Source: Microbacterium gallinarum (GTDB lineage: Bacteria > Actinomycetota > Actinomycetes > Actinomycetales > Microbacteriaceae). Taken from it: 64,000 nucleotides of DNA. The stretch spans positions 764,304 through 828,303 of the forward strand of contig NZ_JACSPM010000001.1 of assembly GCF_014837165.1 (NCBI RefSeq). Reading direction: 5' to 3'. A program made the translations under genes and the position numbers. Numbering within the stretch: the stretch's first letter is position 1; each line of letters starts with the position of its first letter. This document shows, in pieces, positions 1 through 8,977 of the stretch. A model generated the notes under the pieces. That model was not told the origin of the DNA and made no database searches. It saw only the letters and a program-made list of their open reading frames with translations.

Positions 1-78
1 GGATTTGAACCCTCGGTCCCCTTGCGAGGACTCCACCTTAGCAGGGTGGTGCACTAGGCCTGACTATGCGACGTCTCC
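1..78 (-). tRNA. tRNA-Ser(GCU), 3' end cut by window edge
   Basis: Read on the minus strand, the 5' acceptor half GGAGACG (78-72) is followed by a D arm, a 5-bp anticodon stem CCACC/GGTGG, the loop CTGCTAA (anticodon GCU, serine AGC/AGU) and a long variable arm, the class II hallmark of tRNA-Ser. A T-arm with GGTTCAAATCC follows, and the acceptor 3' strand lies outside the window. A second tRNA-Ser and serS are found 10-12 kb downstream. Confidence 0.93.
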
Positions 79-138
79 AGGCATCCGCCCGCAGACGCGC
101 GGATGCACCCGGCAATCATACCCGGACGGCGCCGGGGT

Positions 139-256
139 CACGAACCCGCTCCACAGCCCATCCGGTCCCGGCGGGGCCGACCCCGTCCGCAGACACGCAC
201 GAACCCGCACCACAGCCCCTCGGGCCGCCGGCGCGGCCAGCGCGTCCGCAGACACG
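139..256. repeat. Two tandem copies of a ~59 bp unit
   Basis: Positions 139-197 and 198-256 are imperfect direct copies. Both begin CACGAACCCGC and end GTCCGCAGACACG, with substitutions concentrated in the GC-rich middle. The repeat fills most of the non-coding space between the tRNA-Ser and the stop codon of the GH30 gene. No gene is visible here, and function is unknown. Confidence 0.7.
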
Positions 257-286
257 CCGACCACCCCGACCGCGCCGGGGCCACTC

Positions 287-3200
287 TCACCCGCAGGACG
301 CCGAGCCGTACGACGCCGTCACGGTCGCAACGATCCCCGGATCCCCGGACGACGTCCCGACCACCGTCACCTCGCCGGCGGGCACGCCCACGGCGCGAGT
401 CGTCAGCGCCGCCGACGCCTTCTTGCCGGCGGCGACCGGACCGAGCGACGTGGATCCGTAGGCGCTCGACACGGCGAACCGCACCGGGCCGTCCGACCCG
501 TTCGTCACCGTCACCGCGACCACGACCTTGCCCGCGATGCAGCGCGTGGTCGCGACGGCCGACACCTCCAGCGCAGGTCCCGGCACGAGGTCGAACGTGT
601 ACACCCGCGAGGTCCCGTCCGGCGCCGTCACGGTCACCGTCGCCGAGCCCTCGGGCCCGGACGCCTGAGCGACCTCGACCGACGCGTCGCCGTCGACCGG
701 CACCGCGGCGACGACGGGTGCGGCATCCCCCCGCCACGGCACGGTGTACGAGGTCGTCCCCGGCACGAAGCCGGACAGGTCCGTTCCGTCGAGGGTCACC
801 CGCGCGACGTCGGCGACCGAGGAGGCGGACGGTGCGGCGGCGTAGATCTCGACCTCCGACACGATCATGTGCGTCGCGTCGCGCGCGGTGAGCACGAGCC
901 GCACATCATCGGCCGCCACTCCCCCGAGCGGCACGTCGACGATCGGCGCCGTTCCGTCCGCCGGCACGGGCACCGCGACGTCCGGTCCGGGCGCCCACGC
1001 CCCGGTCCCCACGCGCGTCTCGACGCGCAGCGACTGCGGCCAGCTGTTGCTCGACCCGTCCTTGTAGAAGTACGCCATCACGTGCGAGACCGTCTCGCGC
1101 TGCGCGAGGTCGTACGTGAGCGTGTCCTGCAGGTTTTTCGTGCCCGAGCGCCAGTTCGACCAGCCCTTGTCGGTGCGCAGGCCGTTCTTCGTGCGGTCGA
1201 CCGAGTACGACGCGCTCTCGGTGAATGTGGCCGAGGCCGCGCTCTGCGGCGCCACGTTGCCCTCGCCGGCCTCGGTCACGACCACCGACAGGCGCGCCGG
1301 CAGCGACGAGCCTGCGCCGTCCGACGCCGTGCCCGGCACCGTCACGACGCCGGGCTCGGCGAACGAGGCGTCGGTCACGCCCGACCAGTCCCATTCGACG
1401 TCGAGCGCGAACCGCTGTGGCGCGACCCCGACCTGTCCGGGGACGGATGCCGGCGCCGCCGCCTGCACTCGCGACAACGACGCCCCCTCGAAGGTGGTCA
1501 CCGACACGGGGTCGGTCGCCGTGAACGACCCGACGACGACCTTCGCCTCGGCCTCGAAAGGCGCCCCGAAGACGTCGGTCCCCGAGCCGGGGACGGTCAC
1601 CGTGCCGGCGGTGCTCCAGTCGGCACCCGCGGTGTCCCAGGTCACCGAGGCGACCCGCTCGACCCCGCCCTCGTACACGACCGTGACCTGGGCGGGCAGC
1701 GTCGGCGCCACCCCCACACGGGTCGTGGCCTCGACGACGCGCACGTCGCGGATGCCCGTGCCGGCGAGCGTCCAGCGCTGGTTGGCGCCGTTGTTCGAGG
1801 TCCACGTGCCCACGCCGGCGCCGTCGGTGGTGCTCTGACCGTTGACGTCGAGCACACGCTCGGCGGCCGCGCTCAGCAGCGAGAAGGTCGTGCCGTCGGT
1901 GGTCGAGATCAGCCATTGGAGTGATTCATCGGATGCCGCAGCCTCGGGGTCCGCGTCGACGAGCGCAGTGCTCGTGCCGTTCACCGCGAGCATCCGGCCG
2001 TCGCCGTTCTCGAGCGCGAAGCGGTGGCGGTCGGTCCCGGCGCCGGACAGCGAGTGGACGGTCCACGCCTGGGGCGTCGCCGCCGTCTGAGTCGTCCCTC
2101 CGGTGCGGATGGTCAGCCCGGCCTCATCGGCGGTGAGGGCCTTGCCGCTCTGCACGCCGACGAGCTGGTACGTCTCGCCGTCCTCGAGCGCGGGGGCCTC
2201 GGCCGAGACGCCGGACACCCCGTCGATCACGAGGGTCGTGACCGACTTGGCCGGAACGCTCACCACCGCGGTGCGGGACGCCGCATCCACCGTCACCGGC
2301 TCACCCTCGACGAGGGCGTTCGCCGTCACGTCGTCGGCCGGGGACTGCGTGGTGACGATGGGCGTGACGGTCGCGCCCGGCGCGATCTGCCCGAAGCGCG
2401 ACAGGTCGATGGTGAGGTCGCGCGCCGTCGTCTCGGTGTTGACGTGCACGAGCGTCGCGCCGTCGCCGTCGGCCTGCAGGGCGGCGGTCGTCTGCGTGCT
2501 GTCGGTGGGGATGAGCGAGTCGCCGGGCCGGATGAAGTGCGTGAAGTTGCGGACCGTGTTGAACTTCGCGTTGGTCAGCACCTGGCATGACGGGTCGGCC
2601 TCGCCGTCGGCGATGCGCCGCAGCGAGTCGCCGTTCTGGTCGCAGTCGAAGTCGATGAAGACGCTGCCCCAGTTGAGGTTCTCGACCTTCTCCATGTTGT
2701 AGAGGTCTTCGACCGGCTGCCAGAACACCCACGCACTCGGCTCGAGCTCACGCAGGTCGTCGACGATGCGCCCGGCCATGCCGAGCCCGTTCTCGATGTT
2801 GGTCAGATTGAATCCGGTGCCGTCCCAGTCGCCCTCGACCTCGCTCATCCACAGCGGCTTGTCCGAGGCCTTCGCGATGTCGCGCGCGACGACCCGGTCG
2901 CCGGTGCCGTAGGTGTGCACGTTGAGCTGGTCGACGATGTCCTTCGACTCCTGCGTCCACGCGTTCCAGTTCTGCGTGAAGATGCTCGGGTTGGTCTCGT
3001 CCATGGCCGAGATCGCGACGTCGGTCGCGGCATCCGGCTCATTCAGTCTCGACTCGAGCGCCTTGATCATGAGGTCCTGACGCTGCGGTCCGATGTGCGC
3101 GCCCTCCTGGCGACTCGCCGACGTGGGCCAGCCGTCGGTGCCGAGGCGCGTCGACCAGTACGACGTGTTGGGCTCGTTGAAGGGGTCGAGCGTGTCGAAG

Positions 3201-3877
3201 TCGATGCCGTGCTCGGCCTCGAGCTCCTCGACGACCGTCACGAGGTAGTCCGCGAAGGCGCCCATGTCGTCGGCGGCGAGCTGCTCGGTGCTGCCGTTGT
3301 CGATCCCGCCCGACACGTAGCCGCTCTCGGTGAGGAAGTAGGGCGGGGAGTTGCTGAACGCCTCCCACTTGGTCACCTTGTCCTTCAGCGCATCGAGCCA
3401 CCAGCGCTGCGTCGGATCGGCGTCGAAGTCGTAGTGCGCCGGGTCGTCGCCGTCCCACGCAGCCTCGTATCGGGCGCGGTCGGCGTAGGTCGAGGTGATC
3501 TCGCCCTCGGCGTCGGACACGCCCAGGTCGGGGTTCCACCACCCCTCCACTGCGCCACCGGGGCGAAGGTACGGCGGCACGTCGGTCGCATTGCCGCCGC
3601 CGATGTTGTAGCGCGCGATGTTGAGGTTCAGCCCGTCCTCACCGAAGACCTTGTCGAACAGGGCCTGGCGCACGTCGTCGGGGTACCCGCCGGTCGCGTT
3701 CGCGAACCACACGAGGCTCGTGCCCCAACCTTCGAACGGCGCCGACGCGTACGCCGGGTTGGGCGTGATGCGCACGGGCGTTCCCGCGGCCTGCGCGGGC
3801 GCCGAGGCGACCGTCAGTGCCGATCCGACCAGTGCCAGGGCGGCGGTCGCGGTGAGGACTCGTGAGGCTGACTTCAT
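287..3877 (-). CDS. Secreted GH30 glycosidase, endo-beta-1,6-galactanase type, multi-domain (1196 aa)
   Basis: Predicted extracellular retaining glycosidase that cleaves beta-1,6-galactan side chains of type II arabinogalactan (GH30 subfamily 5-like). The start is ATG at 3877 because the Sec signal peptide MKSASRVLTATAALALVG..APAQA begins there; the open frame continues 220 codons upstream without coding character. The catalytic domain (about residues 32-500) begins FEGWGTSLVWFANATGG. The acid/base Glu is in DPFNEPNTSYW and the nucleophile Glu in LWMSEVEGDW. After it come a ricin-type lectin domain (QRWTLAG motif), bacterial Ig-like repeats, a discoidin/CBM32-like domain (GNVAPQSAASATF..), a cadherin-like sandwich and a C-terminal ~90-residue module with one Cys near each end. 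That last module also ends the neighbouring GH43 protein. No LPXTG anchor is seen. The family is confident; beta-1,6-galactan specificity is inferred from sequence and neighbours. Confidence 0.88.
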   Translation of the reverse strand: MKSASRVLTATAALALVGSALTVASAPAQAAGTPVRITPNPAYASAPFEGWGTSLVWFANATGGYPDDVRQALFDKVFGEDGLNLNIARYNIGGGNATDVPPYLRPGGAVEGWWNPDLGVSDAEGEITSTYADRARYEAAWDGDDPAHYDFDADPTQRWWLDALKDKVTKWEAFSNSPPYFLTESGYVSGGIDNGSTEQLAADDMGAFADYLVTVVEELEAEHGIDFDTLDPFNEPNTSYWSTRLGTDGWPTSASRQEGAHIGPQRQDLMIKALESRLNEPDAATDVAISAMDETNPSIFTQNWNAWTQESKDIVDQLNVHTYGTGDRVVARDIAKASDKPLWMSEVEGDWDGTGFNLTNIENGLGMAGRIVDDLRELEPSAWVFWQPVEDLYNMEKVENLNWGSVFIDFDCDQNGDSLRRIADGEADPSCQVLTNAKFNTVRNFTHFIRPGDSLIPTDSTQTTAALQADGDGATLVHVNTETTARDLTIDLSRFGQIAPGATVTPIVTTQSPADDVTANALVEGEPVTVDAASRTAVVSVPAKSVTTLVIDGVSGVSAEAPALEDGETYQLVGVQSGKALTADEAGLTIRTGGTTQTAATPQAWTVHSLSGAGTDRHRFALENGDGRMLAVNGTSTALVDADPEAAASDESLQWLISTTDGTTFSLLSAAAERVLDVNGQSTTDGAGVGTWTSNNGANQRWTLAGTGIRDVRVVEATTRVGVAPTLPAQVTVVYEGGVERVASVTWDTAGADWSTAGTVTVPGSGTDVFGAPFEAEAKVVVGSFTATDPVSVTTFEGASLSRVQAAAPASVPGQVGVAPQRFALDVEWDWSGVTDASFAEPGVVTVPGTASDGAGSSLPARLSVVVTEAGEGNVAPQSAASATFTESASYSVDRTKNGLRTDKGWSNWRSGTKNLQDTLTYDLAQRETVSHVMAYFYKDGSSNSWPQSLRVETRVGTGAWAPGPDVAVPVPADGTAPIVDVPLGGVAADDVRLVLTARDATHMIVSEVEIYAAAPSASSVADVARVTLDGTDLSGFVPGTTSYTVPWRGDAAPVVAAVPVDGDASVEVAQASGPEGSATVTVTAPDGTSRVYTFDLVPGPALEVSAVATTRCIAGKVVVAVTVTNGSDGPVRFAVSSAYGSTSLGPVAAGKKASAALTTRAVGVPAGEVTVVGTSSGDPGIVATVTASYGSASCG

Positions 3878-3923
3878 CGTCGTTCCAATCTCGGCGGGAC
3901 GCAGCGTTGCGGAAGCGGGTCCA

Positions 3924-3949
3924 TGTTTACGCAAACAGTTACCGCGAAC
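3924..3949. promoter_or_regulatory. Twin LacI-type operators before the GH30 gene
   Basis: TGTTTACGCAAACA (3924-3937) is a near-perfect 14-bp palindrome with a central CG-type core, as in LacI-family operators. GTTACCGCGAAC (3938-3949) directly abuts it and resembles the GTTACCGATAAC site before the GH43 gene. Both lie about 50-70 bp upstream of the GH30 start, suggesting sugar-responsive repression, possibly by the same regulator. Binding itself is inference. Confidence 0.6.
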
Positions 3950-4014
3950 AGGAGCGTACCGTCGGGCCACCCGCTGCCGCAAGACCCCTGCAGGATCCCG
4001 CCGTGAACACAGCA

Positions 4015-4044
4015 GAGCCCGGGGCGCCAGCGCGCCCCGGGCTC
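4015..4044 (-). terminator. Strong hairpin after the GH43 gene
   Basis: GAGCCCGGGGCG (4015-4026) and CGCCCCGGGCTC (4033-4044) are perfect 12-bp complements around a 6-nt loop, 21 bp past the GH43 stop. There is no U-tract, as is usual in high-GC actinobacteria. It probably separates GH43 transcription from the downstream GH30 gene, which has its own operator region. Confidence 0.75.
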
Positions 4045-4065
4045 GTGCCGATCCGTTCCCGGCGT

Positions 4066-7000
4066 TCAGCAGGTGAGCGCGTCGTACGTCGCGCTCACCT
4101 CCGAGGTCACCGTCTCGCCGCCCACGACGCCCGTGACCTCCGCGCTCACGCCCCCGGCGGGGATAGACGTCTGACGCGTCGTGAACGCCTGCGAGCTGCG
4201 CTTGCCGGGCGCGAGGTCGGCGACCGCCTTCGAGCCATAGGCCGTCTCGAGCGCGACGTCGACGGGAACCTCGTCGCCGTTGGCGGCGGTCACGGCGAGC
4301 ACGCCCTTGCCGGCGACGCAGCGGCCCGTCACGGTGAGCTCCACGTCGAGTGCCGGCGCGGCGGGCGCGGCCGCCCACGCCTGGAACTCGAGGATGCCGC
4401 TCGATCCGCCTCCGCTCGCCGAACCCCATGCCTGCATGAGCGCACGGAGCTTCGTGGTCGTGACCGGCGCGAAGGCCACCTCGTTGACGGTGGTCGACGA
4501 GCGGTCGTAGGAGCCCGTGGCCGCGACATCCCGCCACTCACCCGACGCCAGGTCGACGTACTGGAGCTTCCACTCGCGCGGCGGGATCATGCCCGCCCCC
4601 GACGCGTCGGTCGAGTCCCGGAAGAACAGCACGCCGGCCTTGTCGACCGTGACGACGCGGTCCCACTCGAGCTGCACCCACTGCTCGCCGACGTTGGGCC
4701 ACGTGCCCCATGACGCTCCGCTCAGTGCGCCGTCGTTCACCGCCGTGACGGAGTTCCAGCCCGAGGTGTAGGACGCGGTCGGCGTCGCGATGGGGGCGAT
4801 GTTGCCCTCGAGCGGAGCGTTCGGCGACAGCGGCACGGTGATCGAGGTCAGCGCGGAGAGGTTGCCCGCGGCATCCCTCGACCGCAGGTACACGACGTGC
4901 CGCTCATCGTCGACCGGCACCGCGGTGCCGTAGGCCTGCCAGCCGGTCGGAGCGTCGATGGCGTACTCGATGCCCGCGACGCCCGACCCGGCGTCGGCGG
5001 CAGTCGCACTCACCGTGCGCGCGACGATGTCGAGCGTCCCGGTGACGGTGGGTCGCGTCGCGTCGATCTTGACGGTGACGGATGCCTCGGCCGACGTGTT
5101 GCCGGCGGCGTCGGTCGCTCGCGCGGCCACCGTGTGCTCGCCGTCACCCGACACGGTCGCCTCGGCGAAGCGGACGTTGTCGCTCGCCTGCCAGGCGCCG
5201 CCGTCGACGGACAGCTCGATGCGCGTACGCACGTCGCGGTCGTCGGTGGCGGTCGCCCGCACGGTCGCGGCCGACAGGAACCACCCCTCGGCGCCGTCGA
5301 CGCCCGACACCGTGAGCGCCACCTCGGGCGCCTCGGCGTCGATCGTCTCGCCGAACACCTCGAGCTCGCCGAGGCCGACGCCGGCGTGCGCCTCGCCGTC
5401 GGTCTGCGCCGCCAGCACCACCCGGATGCCCGTGGTCGTGACCGGGTCGAACGTGACCGCGTTCGGGCCGTCGCCGGCCGTGCCGTACTCGCCCGCACCG
5501 GTGACGTCCTGCCACTCTCCCTCGACGAGCGCCTGCACGGTCCACGACTGGGGCACGGCGACGCCGTCGCCCGCGTCGGGTCCGGCCCGGTCGCTCCAGA
5601 AGTGCGCGGTCACGCCGTCGACGCGAACGGGCTCCTCCCAGGTGTACCCCGCCCAGCGGCTGGCGGCATCGCCGGCCGTGGTCGTCCACACCGGGTGTGC
5701 CGATCCCGCATAGAGGATCTCGCCGTCGTTGAGCGCCGCGAGCGACGAGCCGCCGGCCGTCGCCTGCGCCTCCGGGGTGCCGGTCAGCGCGAGGTTGGTG
5801 CGCCACGGGTCCTCGCCGAGGACGGTCACCGTCGCGTCGACGCGTCCCGCGGCGTAGCCGTCGACGAAGCCGCTCACCGTGAACTCGCCGGCGGCCACGA
5901 TGTCGGCGGGGTCGATCTCGCCCCAGCGCACCGGCGCGGGCAGCGTCTCGTCGCCGTATGTGAGGCTCACCGTCTCAGGAAGCTCCGGCGCGGTGCCGAT
6001 GACGGTCTGCACGGCCACCGGCGCGACCCCGTCGGGCTGTGCGGCGTGCACCTCCCACTCCTCCACGGCGAGCGCGGAGTACTGCGGCGGGTTGGCCGCG
6101 TTGGGCGAGGCGTTGAGCACCGCGCGCAGCCGCGACGTCGTCACCGCACCGAACGTCACCTGATGGACGGCCGTGGTGGTCGTCGGGTAGCCGCTCGGGT
6201 TCGGCACATCCTTCCACTCACCGGCATCCCAGTACTGCAGCACCCACGACGACGGGTTCGAGACGCCGTTGCCCGTGCCCGGGGCCGCGTCGCGCCAGAA
6301 CTTGATACGTGCGCGGTCCACGCGGACCGGGACATCCCAGTCGTACTGGATCCACTGCTGCGCGGGGCGGTTCGCCGTCCAGCTGCCCCACATGTCCGGC
6401 GGCAGCGGGTTCGGGCGGATCATCTCGTCGTTGAGCGACTTGATCCAGTACTGCGTGGGGATCGGCTCATTGGAGGCGGATGCCGTCGCCCACGGCGCCA
6501 CGTTCGACCGGGGCGTCAGGTTCGGGCCCTTCACCGGGGTCGGGGTCACGGGGAGGATGCGCGCCGGGGTCTGGGTGTCGTCCCACTCGAGGTGGTCGAT
6601 CGCGACCGAGCGGCGGAAGTGGTTCCCGCCGACCGCGTCGGCCGTGTGGTACGCCATGTACCACTCGCCGTTGAACTCCGCGATCGCCGGGTGGCTCGTC
6701 GTCGACGACACCGGCGCGAGGATGCGGCCCCGGTAGGTCCACGGCCCGAGCGGGCTGGACGCCGTCGAGTACGCGATGCACGCGTGGTAGTTCGCCGGCG
6801 TGCACGAGCTCGTCGGGCCGGCGTTGTTCGCCGCGTAGGCCAGGTAGTAGGTGTCGTTGCGCGTGAACAGCCATGCAGCTTCGAAGAACCCGGTGACGCC
6901 GCTCGTGATGTTCGTCGGCGTCCCGATGCGCGTCTTCATATCCGGCTGCAGCTCGATCGCCATGAGACGGCCGAAGCTGCCCCAGTACATCCAGACGCGG

Positions 7001-7560
7001 CCGTCGTCGACGAGCACGGTCGGGTCGATGTTGTGGGCGTCGTTGCCGAGGATGGTCTGCGAGACGATCGGCCCGCCGGCGTGGTCGGTCCACGGACCGA
7101 GCGGCGTGTCCGACACTGCGACGCCGATGCCGAACTTGTCGGGCGCGGTGCTCGCCGCCTCGTTGACGGGGACGTACCAGTAGTAGCGGCCGTCGATGCC
7201 CTTCACGACCTGCCCGGCGTACGCCCGGCCCGAGGTCGCCCACGAGAAGACCGTCTCGGGTCGCATCAGCGACGGGTGATGCTCCCAGTCGCCGCTGTCG
7301 ACGTCGCTCGTCGAGAACGCCTGCCACTCGTTCATGATGAAGTCGTTGGTCGTCGTGCCGGCTTGGTCGCGCCCCGCGTGGATGTAGAGCGTGTCGCCGT
7401 CGGCGAGCAGGCTGGGGTCGGCGGAGTACACCGAGCCGTCGCCGATGATCGGGTTCTCGGTCGCCGCGATCGCCGGCGACAGCGGCGACAGCGTGACGAC
7501 CAGCGCCCCTACGGCGACGGCGGCCAGCGCGGCCATCGTCCTCTTCGATTTCGCGACCAC
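4066..7560 (-). CDS. Secreted GH43 glycosidase with three discoidin-like domains (1164 aa)
   Basis: Predicted extracellular inverting glycosidase (arabinofuranosidase, xylosidase or galactanase type). A Sec signal peptide (residues 1-33, ..SPAIAA) precedes a five-bladed propeller at about 35-340. The likely catalytic base Asp is in VYSADPSLL, the pKa-modulating Asp in HNIDPTVLVDDG and the acid Glu in GFFEAAWLF. After it come discoidin/CBM32-like domains at about 350-510, 590-735 and 930-1070, alternating with bacterial Ig-like domains (..VQTVIGTAPELPETVSLTYG..). The C-terminal module RCVAGK...C is shared with the GH30 neighbour. Same strand as GH30, separated by a terminator, with its own promoter. 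The pairing suggests exo- or debranching activity on arabinogalactan. The exact substrate cannot be read from the sequence because GH43 is polyspecific. Confidence 0.87.
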   Translation of the reverse strand: MVAKSKRTMAALAAVAVGALVVTLSPLSPAIAATENPIIGDGSVYSADPSLLADGDTLYIHAGRDQAGTTTNDFIMNEWQAFSTSDVDSGDWEHHPSLMRPETVFSWATSGRAYAGQVVKGIDGRYYWYVPVNEAASTAPDKFGIGVAVSDTPLGPWTDHAGGPIVSQTILGNDAHNIDPTVLVDDGRVWMYWGSFGRLMAIELQPDMKTRIGTPTNITSGVTGFFEAAWLFTRNDTYYLAYAANNAGPTSSCTPANYHACIAYSTASSPLGPWTYRGRILAPVSSTTSHPAIAEFNGEWYMAYHTADAVGGNHFRRSVAIDHLEWDDTQTPARILPVTPTPVKGPNLTPRSNVAPWATASASNEPIPTQYWIKSLNDEMIRPNPLPPDMWGSWTANRPAQQWIQYDWDVPVRVDRARIKFWRDAAPGTGNGVSNPSSWVLQYWDAGEWKDVPNPSGYPTTTTAVHQVTFGAVTTSRLRAVLNASPNAANPPQYSALAVEEWEVHAAQPDGVAPVAVQTVIGTAPELPETVSLTYGDETLPAPVRWGEIDPADIVAAGEFTVSGFVDGYAAGRVDATVTVLGEDPWRTNLALTGTPEAQATAGGSSLAALNDGEILYAGSAHPVWTTTAGDAASRWAGYTWEEPVRVDGVTAHFWSDRAGPDAGDGVAVPQSWTVQALVEGEWQDVTGAGEYGTAGDGPNAVTFDPVTTTGIRVVLAAQTDGEAHAGVGLGELEVFGETIDAEAPEVALTVSGVDGAEGWFLSAATVRATATDDRDVRTRIELSVDGGAWQASDNVRFAEATVSGDGEHTVAARATDAAGNTSAEASVTVKIDATRPTVTGTLDIVARTVSATAADAGSGVAGIEYAIDAPTGWQAYGTAVPVDDERHVVYLRSRDAAGNLSALTSITVPLSPNAPLEGNIAPIATPTASYTSGWNSVTAVNDGALSGASWGTWPNVGEQWVQLEWDRVVTVDKAGVLFFRDSTDASGAGMIPPREWKLQYVDLASGEWRDVAATGSYDRSSTTVNEVAFAPVTTTKLRALMQAWGSASGGGSSGILEFQAWAAAPAAPALDVELTVTGRCVAGKGVLAVTAANGDEVPVDVALETAYGSKAVADLAPGKRSSQAFTTRQTSIPAGGVSAEVTGVVGGETVTSEVSATYDALTC

Positions 7561-7611
7561 GTCGTCCTCATTCCTCGAAGGGCTCGGAGAGCACCCATCA
7601 CGGTTGAGGGG

Positions 7612-7662
7612 ACGTTATCGGTAACAGGATAGGATCGCAAGCCTTTTCGAAGTTTTCGAAAC
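7612..7662 (-). promoter_or_regulatory. GH43 promoter with overlapping palindromic operators
   Basis: On the minus strand TTGCGA (7640-7635), a 17-bp spacer and TAACGT (7617-7612) form a plausible -35/-10 pair. The palindrome GTTATCGGTAAC (7614-7625) covers the -10. A second element, GTTTTCGAAAC (7652-7662) with an adjacent copy of TTTTCGAA (7644-7651), lies just upstream of the -35. Both have the form of LacI-family sites. The first matches one of the two sites before the GH30 gene, so shared regulation is likely. Confidence 0.6.
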
Positions 7663-7666
7663 GTGG

Positions 7667-8977
7667 CTACTGCTGCGGCTTGGTGCAGGTCGTCTGCGCG
7701 GCCGTCTGGCCTGCGATGTCGGACGGCAGGTCGACGCGCTCCTGGACGACGGGCGTGCCGGTCGGATCCGGCGTCGCGGTCGCGGCATCCGACCCGCTCT
7801 CGTCACTCGGCGTCTCGGACGGCGCCTGCGTCTGCTGGACCGCTTCGCCGGTGACCTCGATGGCGAGCCCCTGGCTGGACTCGCCGGTGAGCGTGAGCGG
7901 CTGGTTCGCCTGGAGGGCGGCGAACAGCACGTCGGCCGCCTCGGTCACGGGGAAGACCTGCGCACCGTCCCACGAGTAGGCCGTCGGGTATTGAACGAAC
8001 ACGATGTCCTCGTACGGCACGTCCTTCGCCGCCATGGCGATCTGCACCATCAGCGTGGGGTTCGTGAGCGACTGGCTGAGCACGAGCTGCTTCTGCTGCA
8101 CCTGGCTGATCGCGGTCGTCGCGAGGGTGAACAGCACTCCCGGGTCGGCCAGCACCGCGTCGGACTGCAGCTTGCGCACCATCGACGACATGAACTGCTG
8201 CTGGTTGGAGATGCGCCCGAGGTCGGAGCCGTCGCCGATCCCGTGGCGCATGCGCAGGAACTGGAGAGCCTGCCGGCCCTCGAGGGTGTGCGTGCCCGCC
8301 GCGAGCGTCAGTCCGGTGTGCGGGTCGTGGACGTCGCCCGTGATGCAGACGTCGACGCCTCCGATCGCATCCGACATGTTGATGACGCCCGCCCAGCGGA
8401 TCGCCGCGGCGAAGTCGATCTTGTCGTGGATGAGCGATTCGACGGTGAGCGCGGTGCAGGCCAGCCCGCCGTAGGTGTACGAGACGTTGAGCTTCTGCGC
8501 GCTCATGGCCGGGTAGTTGCCCGCCCCATCCTCGGTGGGGCAGGCCGGGATGGGAACCACCATGTCGCGGGGGAACGACACCACCGTGATGCGGCGCGGC
8601 TCGTCCGAGATGTGCACGAGCAGGGTGACGTCGTTGCGCTCGCCCTCGACGTCGCCGTTCTGGCAGGCCGCCGAGAGTGCGGCGTTCTCTCCCTCGCACG
8701 AGTCCGTTCCGACCAGCAGCAGGTTTGCGCCGCCTTCGATGGCTCCGAGCGACGGGGGGATGGGCTCGTCCTCGCCGAGGACGACCGCGTTGGCGGTGAG
8801 CGAGTTCGCGGCATCCCACACACTGAAGGCGGTGATGCTCGTGGCGCTCACTCCGATGACGGCGAGCGCGACGGCGAAGATGGCGAGGAAGGCGACGAGC
8901 GGATGCCGGTCCCGGTGCACCGCGTGGCGCGCGAGGGGGAGGCGGCCCTCTTCGGAGGGTCGAGTACCTGCGGGCAT
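7667..8977 (-). CDS. LytR-CpsA-Psr family glycopolymer transferase (436 aa)
   Basis: Membrane-anchored LCP enzyme expected to transfer lipid-linked wall glycopolymers to peptidoglycan outside the membrane. One N-terminal membrane helix (about 25-50, LVAFLAIFAVALAVIGV) is followed by the LCP domain with the usual landmarks: NLLLVGTDS, RNDVTLLVHIS, VVSFPRDMVVPIP, an Asp in AIGGVDVC and the conserved RMRHGIGDGSDLGRISNQQQ. A Ser/Thr/Pro-rich tail ends the protein. The ATG at 8977 overlaps the stop of the upstream LCP gene by one base, so the two are co-translated. It is a paralogue of that gene and its substrate cannot be assigned. Confidence 0.9.
   Translation of the reverse strand: MPAGTRPSEEGRLPLARHAVHRDRHPLVAFLAIFAVALAVIGVSATSITAFSVWDAANSLTANAVVLGEDEPIPPSLGAIEGGANLLLVGTDSCEGENAALSAACQNGDVEGERNDVTLLVHISDEPRRITVVSFPRDMVVPIPACPTEDGAGNYPAMSAQKLNVSYTYGGLACTALTVESLIHDKIDFAAAIRWAGVINMSDAIGGVDVCITGDVHDPHTGLTLAAGTHTLEGRQALQFLRMRHGIGDGSDLGRISNQQQFMSSMVRKLQSDAVLADPGVLFTLATTAISQVQQKQLVLSQSLTNPTLMVQIAMAAKDVPYEDIVFVQYPTAYSWDGAQVFPVTEAADVLFAALQANQPLTLTGESSQGLAIEVTGEAVQQTQAPSETPSDESGSDAATATPDPTGTPVVQERVDLPSDIAGQTAAQTTCTKPQQ

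Noticed and set aside
5..1924. Long plus-strand open frame antisense to the GH30 gene
   Set aside because: Arg/His-rich nonsense composition typical of the antisense of high-GC genes; the minus strand encodes recognisable lectin, Ig-like and discoidin domains.
3878..4537. 220-codon upstream extension of the GH30 frame
   Set aside because: It would run through the operators and terminator and into the GH43 gene; the signal peptide starts at 3877.
4897..7632. 911-codon plus-strand open frame opposite the GH43 gene
   Set aside because: No recognisable domain and Arg/Gly/Val-biased composition; GH43 catalytic motifs are on the other strand.
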